Positions 13,230-25,164 of a DNA stretch of 64,000 nucleotides are shown here, one piece after another. The stretch spans positions 25,048,001-25,112,000 of the forward strand of contig OZ316893.1 in assembly GCA_973895155.1 (NCBI GenBank). The letters run 5' to 3'. The DNA is from Marsupella aquatica. Taxonomy: Eukaryota; Marchantiophyta. The stretch's first letter is position 1, and every line of letters begins with the position of its first letter. The translations under genes and the position numbers were made by a program. The notes under the pieces were generated by a model that worked only from the letters and a program-made list of their open reading frames with translations, was not told where the DNA came from and did no database searches.

Positions 13230-14420
13230 AGATCCTGTATTGTACAGATTCTGATGAGGTCAGATGGGACCTACGTTACAGTGCCGATCAGGCTCACTGA
13301 TGACGCCAGATGTTACCGCTGCATCAGGCCCAATCTCGAACGGGCCCGGTTTGTACTAGGTGCGATTCAACTTACACAAGAGCACCGTGTCCGCCTCCGA
13401 CGCACAATTTGGAAAGGCACAATTTGGAAAGGCGCACCTGATGAAGCCTTGACTGCACGAAGAGCCATGACCCCAAAATCAAAAGGCAAAGTTTGACCGA
13501 CCTGATCGATCCATAGCTAGTGTCGTCAATTGAAGAGTCGTGCCGCCTGCCAGTCATGATAAATAGAACAAGAGCTAACATCTGAAAGGATTTGCGCGAG
13601 ATTTGAGAATGCCGCTGTAGAGAGCCTTGTCCCAGAGAACCTCGTAAATTTTCAAAGTTGTAAAAGCAACCAACCTTTTCTTCCGCAGTCATGTGCTTCA
13701 GTGATAAACCTTTCTGAGCTCCACAACTTCATAGCTCTGTTGACCATCATTGTAATACACTAAATGAAGAGCTATGTCTGTCTGGTCCTGCTCGTCCTAT
13801 TATAACAGCACTCATCGATTTGATTCAAGGTTTGAGAACAAATTCTGCACGTCGCGTAAAGCCATCTTTGCTTTATGTGCGGTGTGGACAGGAACACAGC
13901 ACACATCCGATCATGCAAAGTTTTGAGGGCAAGAACGAAGTGCCCAACTCAATGTGGCGTCAATAGATCATTTCAATCACACCATCAATAAGAACAATCA
14001 TCTTTATCGTAAATTTGACATAGCAGTTCAAGAATGACACTGCGTCCGCTGTACCTCAAATGAGGGTTTAAGATCCCGCCTTTTGAACGCTGTGTAATGG
14101 AAAACGAGTTGAGGTCAATCTACAGCGATGAGGACAACTATCATCTATAATTCTCCACTCGTGAATGTCATCACTCCATTTCACCAGGCAGGATGGCATC
14201 TAGAATTGAACTCGATCTTAGTATCAATAACACCCCATCATCTTTGTTCAAAATTAGATAACGCACTTTTTGAATGACATCGCGGCAAAAAAATCCCAGT
14301 AGCATTCAGGGCGGAGATGCTGTCAAATTTTGTGTCAACACACCAATCATGTGTTGATCAAAATTCGGAAACTCCATTGTTCAATGCCATTTACAATGGG
14401 CCGTCTCTTTTGAAAGGCCC
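13230..14420 (+). repeat. diverged repeat unit, copy 3 of 3
   Basis: Carries the same ordered landmarks as 9996-11460, including GATCGATCCA, TCATGATAAATA, GATTTGATTCAAGGTTTGAG, GCCCAACTCAATGTGGCGT, AATCATCTTTATCGTAAATTTGACA and TTGAACTCGATCTTAGTATCAA. It lacks the 169-bp duplication. No coding content recognised. Confidence 0.45.
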
Positions 14421-15023
14421 TCCATGGAGAAAGCCTCTAAACCAAAAAGCAAGTTCACTGTGTTGTTACTTGTGCATTGTTTCCAGGCAAAATGCAAATT
14501 CAATGAGAAACAAATCTCCCTTCTGCTTGGCGTTCTAGGTGATCCACTGCTATTGAAAATCTGGCTGGCTCTTAAGATTGTATGTCTGTGGAAGGTACAC
14601 ATCCCACTTTTGAATCTCTCTAGGTCAATGTACACCATCAAAGCTTTGCTATGGTGGGAGAGAATACGAAAAGATTAAGGTAGTACGATAGTCAGCGGAG
14701 AGAATCTAGGAGAGCAATATGCTTCCCTGTTCCCAACTTCCCTCCTTGCCTCCAAACTCCCAAAACTCCCTCTTCTATCGAGTAACCATGGGAGATCGCA
14801 TTGATCAAGGGGACTCAAATGAAACCCACGTAAGAGCTAGGACCATCCTCGTCATGAGATACGATATTCAGGATGTTGGACTACTCCTTGAATGCCATCA
14901 ACCCATCTTCAAAGATCAGCTTAAATGCGGCTCGCTAAATAATTACAAATACCACAAAAGTTCTTGTAACGTGCAAGGCTTTCTAGTAGTACGACAATAA
15001 TGTATCACACTACCAAGCTCACT
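14421..15023. other. gene 3' flank, no feature recognised
   Basis: Lies beyond the 3' end of the minus-strand CBS-domain gene. Short plus-strand frames here show no family features. The 3' UTR of the CBS gene probably extends into it, but I cannot fix a poly(A) site. Confidence 0.4.
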
Positions 15024-17202
15024 TTACGAGTCAATGACACTATGGATATCCTTAGCAAAGACAGTTGCCATCAACTTGTCCATGGGGGATGATACAGATG
15101 TAAGAGCCGACATGATATCAGGGTAGGTTACAATTCCCTGCAGAGTTCCATCTTCCTCTGTCACCCAGACGTGCGTGGTCCTGTAGGCCAGCATCTGAGC
15201 CATGACAGCTGCTACCGAATTGGAAGATCTGCATGTGAGAGGCATGATCCTGCTCCGAATGCTAGAATACTTGCCTCTCCCTTTGTACTGCACTGCGCAT
15301 GTCAACAAACAAACTTCAAGTAAATTACATGCAGCAGCAGACTGGGAATTAGAATGCAGATGCAGAATTTCTTATGTAATTGTAATAGCCTCGTCTGTCA
15401 TTGCGGCATACAGACAGCAAATACGACAGTCGAGGCCAATCATAACAGTTTTCTGTACGCCAAGGAATATTTAAAGACAGACGTTGAGTAGAGAAATTGA
15501 AACGTACATTGATAGTTCAAATCTGTGAGACTTTTAGTCCATAATCTTTCATCCTCGGAAATTCCGGTACTACCACCAAAATGATCCACATATCCAGTAA
15601 AGTCACCAGCTGACAGTGCTGCTAGGGCTAGCGCCACCCTGAAGCCACATGTAACAAGCCTAATGGCAGATATTTCCCCGATCAACAGCTGTCTACCTCG
15701 CTCCGCCCCCTGAACCACAGCCACTGCTTGAGTGTGTGCTGGGGCCTGGGGCCAAACTCTGAGAGCTTTCTTCGCTGGGTCAGAACACAGAATAAGAGGA
15801 GGGCTTGTGTTGATGATGCCTTGACTGTGAATACTGGTTAGAGGAAATGGAGCAAGAGCACCAAGACAGCTCAGCAAAAAACGAGCGACATCTTCTACGG
15901 ACAGGCAGCAATATCCCACGGGTTTGTCCGGCTTGGAGAGTTTCAGCTCAAGGTTTAGTGGAATCAGCCTTTTGCTACTAAAGGAAGACCCCTTGCACAG
16001 TAGCTTTGAGACTAGTTGAGATCCCGAACCAAATGGGACCAGCAATCTTCTTGTGCCTTCGTTGATCAAAGTCAGAGCGTCGATTAACCTTCATTGGAAG
16101 GAAGAAAATTCACAGATGTTCAGAATGTGCTAATTAATCCAATTTCCTAATCTAGGTGGCTGGGTCTTGACATGCATTCATTACAAATTTGTGAAATGAT
16201 GTGGCTCTTTTTCTCTTGTAGATGTACCAATCACTCGCCTCGTTTAGCACCGTTACATACTTTGAGTACATTGCTAATCGTAAATCCTCCATTCCATCGT
16301 CATCATTCTCTTGCGGGGTCCATTCAAAACAATGCGTGCAGACAGGTACCAAACTAAGGATGCACAGAAGTATTGCATGTTTAACGGAGCAGGACTGCCA
16401 CTACTGTCAGATGTACTTGCCAGCAGTGTAAATGTTTTACCCCATTTTTTATATTAAAACTCTGTAAATCCAGCTGAATCTGTCTAGATCATGTAATGAC
16501 ACTGAACAAATGCTACTGTTCCCATATAAACTTACAACCACTTTAACATGAGACGCACTCCCACAGTGTAACAGTGCACCCTTTGGAGAACCAGAAGATG
16601 GGTGTTTGAAGCAAATTTGATTTGCCCAGTACTCGAGTCTCGCGATGGGGCCGTCGATGCAGTGCGCTTGACTAAGAATTTTTTCAGATTGATTATTGAC
16701 ACGCGACCGGAGTTCTTACTCACGTACGAAGTGACTCTATTTTGTGAGCTAGTCGTCTGTGATGTAGTGTGGATTGTGAACGGGGGAGTTTGAGAATGAA
16801 AGGAAAGGAGTTAGGGACAGCTGATGCTTACCTAGTTCCTGCTGGAACAATCCTCAGGAGACTTGGGTCCGGGGTCAAAATTTCAGAGACCGAGACGTCC
16901 AGAGCCGCGATGGGATCGGCCAAGCTGGAATCGGAGCCCAAGTGTCTCATGATATCCACCATGCTTAACACGCCCACGAACCGCTCCTCCTTGGCCGCTG
17001 AGGTCTCGTAAGTTTCAGGATTTGCTCCAAATTTCTCCAGACTCTTCTTTCGTGACACCCTCCACACCGGCAACTCGAAGTCGCTCATTTCCATCAGCGT
17101 CTCCAACGCTTCCTTCACCGTCCTTGTCTGAAGGAATTCCTTGAATTTCGGTTTCCCCACTGTCAGATCTCCCACCACCCTTGAATACAAAATAGAAGCC
17201 AT
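15024..17202 (-). CDS. CBSX6: CBS-domain protein, CBSX6-like, three exons
   Basis: A protein with paired CBS domains, a fold that senses adenine nucleotides in other proteins; plant CBSX proteins act as regulators, not enzymes. Exons on the minus strand are 17202-16832, 16088-15508 and 15292-15024. All junctions are GT-AG and in phase, giving 406 residues. Exon 1 starts MASILYSRVVGDLTVGKP and includes ELPVWR and RFVGVLSMVDIM, as in Arabidopsis CBSX6 recalled from memory. A second CBS half spans the first junction, from SVSEILTPD to RRLLVP. Exon 2 has CLSVEDVARFLL then LGALAPFPLTSI. Exon 3 ends the last CBS motif with AAVMAQMLAYRTTHVWV and GIVTYPDIMSAL. I chose the ATG at 17202 because the family begins there; an in-frame ATG 11 codons upstream adds unlike sequence. 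A GAA repeat lies about 80 bp upstream. Confidence 0.85.
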
Positions 17203-17284
17203 GGTGATCGTCCCTCGCCACCACCTGTTTGTCAATTCCCACTCCTCAACAGAACCCAGTTCTGCTCTGCTGGTTCAGTGTGGT

Positions 17285-17313
17285 TCTTCTTCTTCTTCTT
17301 CTTCTTCTTCTTC
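17285..17313. repeat. TTC trinucleotide tract
   Basis: About eight TTC units on the plus strand (GAA on the minus strand), 85-110 bp upstream of the CBSX6-like start codon. It therefore probably lies in that gene's 5' UTR or core promoter. Confidence 0.75.
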
Positions 17314-17329
17314 CACCAAACGGTGAGAT

Positions 17330-19095
17330 CCTGTTTGATGAACGTGGAGTTCAATACACCTGCGCCTTGACGACACTCTGATCTCCACAGAGATCAAAGG
17401 ATCTCGTATCTTCTTATTAAATAATTACTGTTGAAAAGAGCCATAGTCCGCATACTACCAGCACCAGAGATGAAAGTCGCCGTCGCCAACCTGGTGTAGA
17501 AGCTCACAAGCGCCTTTCCGACCATCGTTTTCGACTCTGAGAGAGACTTTGACAGCAATATGTAAGCTGCGACACCAACGACAGAAGTTCCACGTTGCAA
17601 AATTGAGATTGGCAGTTTGGCACGCTGCCCAAGACGATTAGTCAACTGCTTTTGAAAAATCCTCGTTCCGCCGCGCGAGACAACGACGAGAGATCTCCTC
17701 TTCACAACGGCTCTTCTCTAGAAAGATAGACACAGACAAGAGACTCAAGGAAAACAGGATTTGGCATGATCCTCCCGCAGCAGCTGCATTAGCAACAGTA
17801 GCTCTACCGAACGAAACAACACCATATATCGATCGAGATTCTCTCCAGTAGAGACCACAGCAAGAGCCACAATTACGCGCTGGAAAAACTACAAACGCAC
17901 ATCACTCTCCACATGAGGATTCGACAATTCGATGGCACCTTGCTTCAACAGAGCAGCGTCTCCGTCAATCCGTTCCAACGCAATCCAAATGCAGTCACGA
18001 TTAAACAAAGTCGTCAATTCGCTCGACCGCCTGAATCATCAACAGAGCAAATGACAGCAATGCCGGTCGCTCAGCCCACCAATTCGCTCGAGCGGGAGAG
18101 CGATCGGGAGCTCCAACCCTAGCCGAATCGATGGATCACTTGGTCTCTCCTCTCAAACATCAACCAATTGCTCCACTGATCGGAAAGAATGGCTTCCACC
18201 GATCGCGCAATGCCGATTATCCCATCCTCTCGAGCAAAAGTGGCGTTCATTCCTCTTTGGTTCGAAGAAAGAGGAAGAAAACGAAAAAGCACAGCGTTTC
18301 TTCTCCCGCGTGCGCTCGAGGGTCTCTCGGTGAGGGTTCCATGGCGGCGAGTGCTATATAGGCCGCCCCCGCAAGAGACAATTCCGGGCACGTTAGGTCC
18401 TCCAGTCCCCGGCTTATGCGGTCGCCCGTCCCGTCGGTCCCACCCATACGACCGGAGGTTGATTTGCAATAGTGAGTCTCAAACACATAAATACGAAAGT
18501 AATTAAAGGTTACAGGTGAGTCCCACTTACACCTCAAAATATGACATATAAGGTGTAAATATCCTTACATATCATGATAAATTCACTGTTTTTATTTAAA
18601 TCAATGAGTGCACGCCTTATATAATCACATTTTGATGTATGATTACTGGCAGTGTTATAAGTGTGTAACTATATTAGAAGATCTTTGCTATTTTAGTTAA
18701 GGGCAGTGGGGTTTTGTTAATGGCTCTCGGCTCACCAGAGCTTGCCACGTATGTCACTTTATACTTCATTATTTGGGACCATATTTTGGGTGTATTTATA
18801 CACATGCTCGTTTATTGGTACAGCTTGCAGTTTTTTCAAAAACTGAAAATCTTTCATAGGGAGAAATCCCGCGGAGGGGATACAAATTTATTCATACGTA
18901 AAAATGATTTACAATTGAATGACTCAAATCGAGTCTAAATCATATGAATGTTCTGGACACCAATGAATGTCCGCTAGCTGTTGTAATAGTAAGAATATCT
19001 GCTAGCTATAATAGTAAGATTGTCCACTAACTGTTCTCATCTATAATCTATAGTATCTATAGTCTATATCTACAATCTATATCTACTAGATTGGC
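17330..19095. other. intergenic, no gene recognised
   Basis: Region between the 5' end of the CBS gene and the 3' end of the recombinase gene. Overlapping frames on both strands at 17390-18540 have no conserved family features and are probably chance frames in GC-richer sequence. Confidence 0.4.
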
Positions 19096-21095
19096 CTAAG
19101 GTATTGCCAAGCCTGATGCGCCTCCATCTCCGCCTGCAGCCCCTCCTCCAGCTCCTCCACCGTGTGGGCCAAAATTAAGGCTGAAGGTACAACCATTCAT
19201 CGTGCAATTGGTCAAGGCTTTAATCTTATCAAACACAGTGTTGATGACAGGGTTACTAACAGTCAGACTTGGCCGAGGAGCCATGCCCCTAAATCCAGGT
19301 TGAGAACTCAATCCATCCCAATCAAGAGACTCCAAGAAAAACTTAAAGTCATTAAACTGTGGCTCTGAAGAAAAATGTGGCTCTGAAGAAAAATGCAAAG
19401 GAACATTGGAGTCTAGCTCCTGTAGGGACGCGTCCACAGTCTGAGCCTGAACCTCAGCTCGAGGAACAACCTCTGCCTCTGTTCGCACCACCTCCTCATT
19501 GGACTGAACTACTTGCACTGGGACGCTTAAGTCAGCAGACTTGATCCTAGACGGCAAGCTTGATTCAGCAGACTCGGACACTGCACACATACACCACAAA
19601 GATAAATCATTATTCCATACAAGATAACAAGTTAAAGAGTCATACAAAACTTTTCAAGAAACACATAACTCATTTATTACCTTCAGATAGTGCTTCATCC
19701 TTTGATCTCTTTACCTGTGGTTCATCCATAGAAGCAGCAAGAGCCTCCACTGGTTCTTCGCATGTACCACCATCAATGAGCACTCGCTTCCCCTTCGCTG
19801 TTTCCAAACTCATCATTGAAGAGTAAGGAGTGCCGTCAGTGGCAGATCTCACTGTAGCACGTACTTGAGCCTCTGAACTGCGATCGTATCTTTCATAAGC
19901 ACCTTCACTCTTGTGGCCAGAAATTTTCATACCAACCTTTGGTGGGACACCCTCGGCCCCCATTCGTGAGATACAAGTCGTGCGTCCAGTTTTATTAGAG
20001 ACACCTTCAGTACCAAGGCCAGCCTCTTGGTGCAGAACTTTCAAACAAGAGCCGAGGGTTTTCTCACCAAGTCTCGACGTCGAGTACCATGCATGCGTCC
20101 TGGGGTACGTGGTCGATGCATTGGTAAAACAGAAAGGTGGCACTCACTGGAAGATGGTGGATCAAGCTCCTCAATGTCTTGACCACATCCAAGTCATAGT
20201 TAATCACAGCCGGCCTGAAGTGTTCTTCTTGATATCGATCCATACTTATTCTATAGTTCTTACTAAGCCTCTCGTCGTACTTCACAAAGTTACCATGCAC
20301 ATCAGGACCACAAATAAAGTCACACTTCATTAGATTATACAGCTCCTTACCACCACGAATGCAAAACCGGTTTAGTAAAAAGAAAACTGCCCTTCGCTGC
20401 AGGCCTCGCGAATGTGAAATTGAGGTGCTTGAATGAGCCAAAATAGTGGCTTCATCAGCAAATGTGATTACAGAAGCTTTCTTTCGAGGTAAGTTAGCCC
20501 CTGCATTCCTTGACCGCTCCATTACCAGCACACATGTAATAGCTACCGGCTTGAAAAGTGGAGAAGACCGCATGTCAAAAACTACCTCTTCCTTACCTGA
20601 TTCAACGATGCGCTTCTCTTGCTTCTTCCTCAATATACGGTGAAATGCACGGTAAAGGCCCATCAAGGTTTGGGACGGATAGACCTTACCATCCTTCTTG
20701 CAGACCTGCTCAAAGAACTTGGTCAGGAGCAACACACAGTCGCGGCCAGACATATCCTCGAGCGGAATGGCAGTGTTCCATGTCTTAAACTCACGGAACT
20801 TGTTTAGGCGGTTCCTTGCCCACTGATCAACGGCTGTGCTTGGGTTGCTACCACCCTCGGCAAGGGTACGCTGGAACTGCGCATCTTCAGGTAGAAACTC
20901 ACATGATGTGTCATTCGGGAGATTAACTGTTAGATGTTGCGGTATCAACGATTCAAGAAATATATCGGGGTTGCCATTCAGGTTCTGAATTTCAGACTCT
21001 AAACAGGAAAACGAATCTGCACCGGATGTATTTTCAATCAGAGGCTCAGATGCAGTTTTGCTCGAGTCTGCAGTAGTCGTTGTCATTACTGACAT
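19096..21095 (-). pseudogene. Crypton-type tyrosine recombinase, frameshifted
   Basis: Looks like a DUF3504/Crypton tyrosine recombinase, the DNA-cutting enzyme of Crypton transposons and of proteins derived from them (ZMYM, QRICH1, KCTD1). The main frame runs from the ATG at 21095. It shows FEQVCKKDGKVYPSQTL, then GLQRRAVFFLLNRF and CIRGGKEL (first catalytic Arg, codon near 20355), then YDERLSKN and a FY..VP segment. Near 20110-20090 the match continues in another frame: WYSTSRLGEKTLG, HQEAGLG, SNKTGRTTCISRM (Lys-x-x-Arg box), GHKSEGAYERYD (His and putative Tyr nucleophile). A 100-nt intron with GT-AG ends (19680-19581) leads to a last exon, 19580-19096, with NCTMNGCTFSLNF and a Gly-rich tail. 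That NC..GCT pattern is common at Crypton protein ends. The frameshift could be real decay or a base error; no short intron restores the frame. It could be a domesticated gene. Confidence 0.7.
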
Positions 21096-21424
21096 CCCAA
21101 GGCTGAATGAAGGGGCGAGCTCTCTGGTGGTCTCTGCTTCATCATTCACGAGGGAAGCAGGCGATCAGTTGGCCGAAGCCTCGTTTCGGCTCTACAATGA
21201 TGCAAGATGAGTATTACAAGGGAACAAATCAATGAGTGTCGAACTGCTAGCGACCCCAAGCAGTCTACATCTGAAGCGATCCGAACGCCCCTCATCTTCA
21301 TCGATGGAGTACTGAACGAAACTGAATGCAAGATAATAGTCGAAAACAACTTGGAATGTTTTCGGAGGCATGATCAAGCGACTTCGTCCTTAACTCCTTA
21401 ACTAGATTTTACTGCTACACAACG

Positions 21425-22260
21425 GCAACAGCAGTCAGAACGGCATCGAACAACAGTCAAGCTCAGCATTGACATGAACAGCAGCATCGACATCCACAAC
21501 AGCATTGACATAAGCGTTGATAACAACATCGACAAGATTCAGCGACATTGACATCAACAACAGCATTTTCAACATCGATTGCATTGAAGTTTAAAAGCAA
21601 TCAAGTTCAGAATCAACACATTCAAAATGACTAGCAATTGATATATAACAAAAGGGCAGATGAAAACCAAACCACTTTACGCAGCTTGCAGCCCAATGAA
21701 GTTGCACCCAACTCACTGCAGCCGATCGTCCCGAGCTCAGAAAAACACCCTCAAGCTCTCAATGAACATGTTCTTGAGCTCTAAACTACTCAAGCTCTCG
21801 ATGAAGTGGACGAAGCAACCTGACTACGAAGAGAAGCTCCGCTGTCAAAGCTCTTGCTCAAGCTCTTGCTGACAAAGCTCTTGCTCAAGCTTGACGCAAA
21901 CAAAGCGGAACGCCCGGCTGAGACGGAAACAGCCTGACGGCGTTTCCAAAAACTGCAATGGGAAGTGGCCGCATCCTGCTGCTCGCCCACCCTAAGTAAC
22001 GCCCACCCTGGAATCCACCGGCCCACTCAACAAAATCTGGGCCGTTGATTGTTAAATGGAGGGCACAGATTAGCCGCGGATTGAGCACCTAAATGGATGA
22101 CCTAGATTGGCCGCAGGAAGGGCAACCCTATGGACGGATCAGATTTGGCCGCAGGAAGCATATCGTCAAAGCAATTCCAAATGGAGGGCCATGATCTGCC
22201 TCGAGAAGGGAGATCCTGAATGTAGGGCCAAGATTGGCCGCGGGTACAGCAGCAGAAGGA
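21425..22260. repeat. short degenerate tandem repeats
   Basis: Three local repeat patches lie upstream of the recombinase. 21440-21590 repeats CAACAGCATTGACAT-like blocks. 21740-21900 repeats CTCAAGCTCT and AAAGCTCTTGCTC. 22030-22250 repeats a line like AGATTGGCCGCAGGAAG every 35-50 bp, often after AAATGGAGGGC. None keeps an open frame that looks like protein. Confidence 0.45.
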
Positions 22261-22382
22261 GGCACGGAAGGTCGTATGGCCTATTCCCGATCTGGACCGT
22301 TCACTGCTGGCTGGCAAGTGGATTCTTTCAATCTGGACCACCGATTCCAGCTTTCAAAAGCCCCCTACCTTTAACTTATATT

Positions 22383-22486
22383 TAGGGTCCCCCCATTCCT
22401 CCTTAATGAGGTATGGGGGCTTCCATATGCGGGTCGGCATACGGTCGCCCCCAATACCTCATTAAGGAGGAAGGAAGGACCATAAA
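22383..22486. repeat. foldback inverted repeat
   Basis: The left arm, 22398-22420, runs CCTCCTTAATGAGG then TATGGGGGC. It pairs with 22447-22470, with a single-base bulge. Weaker pairing extends outward (GGTCC..TTCCTCCTT against its complement) and inward (TATGC with GCATA). Each arm is about 35-40 nt and the loop about 26 nt. Could be a small foldback or MITE remnant, or a hairpin RNA source. Confidence 0.65.
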
Positions 22487-22489
22487 CAT

Positions 22490-25078
22490 ATACATAAAAA
22501 ATTTGTGCGGAAATTCATGATGCTTCACTTTTCTTTGTACACATTTACATACTATAACAAAGGTTTGGGTTTGGGTCCTAGTTTTGGAAATTTTCTCCCA
22601 GAATACTCAGGAAGGTTTCCTAGTGGTACCATCACCCTTCCTAGTGGTACCATCACCTATTAGCATTTCTACATTTTCTGGTCACATGGTTTAACCCCGC
22701 TAACACTATACGCATTTCTACACTTTCTGGTCACAGGGTTACAGTCTACTAACCCTGCACTAAACCCTGTAAGCAAACCAGCATTACCCATGTTTATGGC
22801 AACAACACATCCCTTGTACGCAGACCAACATTACCCATGTTTATGGCAATGAAACATCCTTGGCTAGAAAGTCCCAATTTTGGTCTTTGGTCACAAGTGG
22901 AAGCACAAGCTTTTGCAAGTTTGTCACTTTTGTCTAGGAGTGCTGTAGTGGAGCATTGCTGAATTTATAGTGTCTTATAAAATTATTGTGGATTGATAAA
23001 AGTGCGCAAATGTGGAGAAGGGGAACTTAGAGTCAAGTGTGGTACATCAAGTGTCTTTATATAAAACACAATTTTGTTGTCATCTGACGGTGATGTGTAA
23101 ACTGTAAGAATTTATATACTATATAATATAATGATGAAGTACTAAAATAAAGTCCTGTTTATGCAGATGTATTTGAATGTCAATATTGTTGAACTATGAC
23201 GTCTTCCTTCATGACGATACAATCATGACTCATACCATGCCCACATAGTCGACACACTCCATATGTGGTTCACCTCTTCTCCAAGGCTACATCCACACAA
23301 ACTTTGATAAACTTTAATTCAGAATAGTTGAACACACAAGCTCTCTCTCTTCCTCAAGTAATTTCGTTACAATGAGCAAGCACCATGTACCAATGGCTTA
23401 CACTAGAACTAGTATATGCAAGGTCACACACGACTAACTTAACCTCAGCTAAGTTCCTAACTGTGGTTAACCTAATTGCCGTAACTATGAGTCACAAGAC
23501 TAAGAGCAATCCTTGACAAATACCAACTTACTAGCTTTGGTTCCTACAAATTGGTGTTGACCAAACCTAGTAAAGAAAATGCAAGAATTCAGGTTCAACT
23601 CATTTATTGGAATGGAACATTGCTTTCAACCAGGAGTATTGGATTACAGGATCTATGTATGAATGAGACTATACAATACCTGGCTTTCTATTGGGTTTGT
23701 TGTTGGGTTATCAAGACTATCAAGGAGAACTATCCTCTTAAGGTTAATCTCCTTTTGAGTTGGCAGTGATATGACCTTTACTTCATAAAACAACAATCAC
23801 ATGTGAAACATAAGAGATATCGAGTTCACCTCACCAGAGACTACATACACAAAATTACACAAGAGAGTTTTAGTGGAGTCTAAGATTGTCCTTATCTCCA
23901 GGCTTGCTCAATAACAATGAGCTAAGTTCCAATCAGCAACTAAGTTTCACTAGTGAATATTTATTTAGTAGCACATCTAACCTTCACCAACCACTAGACT
24001 ATGGTTAGACTTAGTACAATGACATAGTAACTCTAGACCCCACACGTAGATGCCTAATATATTACTTCCATAGGACAGTGGTTACTGCAAGGTAGTGTAC
24101 TTCGTTCATCCCTTTTCAAAATAAACTTAGCCTGTATTTTACAATTCTAGCATGAACTGGGATGTCGTTTTGGTACTTATATAGAAAGCAAACCTGAAAA
24201 GCTAAAAGGGGTAGCTCTCCTCGTTAAGGTGGCTGGGCTACCTTTGGTCTATTCAATTGACCTTTCCTTGGTGGCCCTAACCGCCATCTTGCAATTGTGC
24301 AATAAATAAAATGAAATCTGGCATGCATAATTTTTTAGGATTTTGCTGTATGCATTGGTTTGGCGTTGCTCTTCTAATCTTTCAAACTTATCTCAGGAGA
24401 TGGACGCGTACTTAAGGGTGCTTGGTGACTAGAGTAGTTTTTGGTGACTTGGTACTTGTGCCTTTCCTCTTTGCTCATGGCCTCACAAAGTTTTCTCCCA
24501 ATATTTGAAGCCGTCTCCACATGTCATTGTTCTAATAGACAATTGTATAGCCTCTAATAGATTGTGAATGGCTTTCAAACAGGAGGTGGGCCTTTCATAC
24601 TCTTCTCACATAATGACTGTAGTCAGTGACAAGTAGGTCACTTAGAACCATGAACTTACGAAACAAAACTCTGAAGAGTAGTCCAAAAGGGGAGGGATTA
24701 TTATATTGAACCGTTTCTTTCTCATATACCATAGTAAAAGATGGGTCAGAGTGAGAACAACTATAGAGCTATAGAGAAGGTCTAGGAAAAGTATACTAAA
24801 GTCATGAAGTGACGTGAAAACAATTCCAAAACATACACCTTGTCCACCACAAGTTCAACTAAAAATACATAATAAAGTAGTCTAAATTAAATACAGCATG
24901 ACTCCCTGTGGGTGCTCTACTGCTCTCGTCTCCCACCGTAATTGGCCGACTGCGGATGACTCACTTGCGGGTGCTCTCGTCACCTCCACTTGCTCGTCAC
25001 CCTCGCTTTACTGCGCAGTCAATTCAATATTACCAACTTAAAGTATAACTATACTTTGTCCATTCCCCAAATGCGCAT
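22490..25078. other. intergenic, no gene recognised
   Basis: Mostly AT-rich sequence. A short direct duplication around CCTTCCTAGTGGTACCATCACC lies near 22615-22650. No protein motif, RNA gene or element ends recognised. Confidence 0.4.
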
Positions 25079-25160
25079 GTGGTCGTGCCGGAGTGGTTAT
25101 CGGGCATGACTAGAAATCATGTGGGCTTTGCCCGCGCAGGTTCGAATCCTGCCGACCACG
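25079..25160 (+). tRNA. tRNA-Ser (anticodon AGA)
   Basis: Full class II tRNA of 82 nt without CCA. The acceptor arm GTGGTCG (25079-25085) pairs with CGACCAC (25153-25159), with G as discriminator base. The anticodon stem CATGA/TCATG closes the loop CTAGAAA, with AGA at 25112-25114. A long variable arm (GGGCTTTGCCC) marks it as serine. The B box GGTTCGAATCC is intact, and TTTT at 25161 fits a Pol III terminator. It is a nuclear-type gene and looks functional. Confidence 0.95.
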
Positions 25161-25164
25161 TTTT

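Noticed and set aside
15440-16069. A 209-codon minus-strand frame as a separate gene
   Set aside because: It is exon 2 of the CBSX6-like gene read past its donor at 15508; splice sites and phases join it to exons 1 and 3.
17390-18540. Overlapping frames of 70-116 codons on both strands
   Set aside because: Arg- and Ser-rich translations without family features; all frames are similarly open, as expected from base composition.
19911-20333. 140-codon plus-strand frame
   Set aside because: Antisense to the recombinase, whose motifs are clear on the minus strand.
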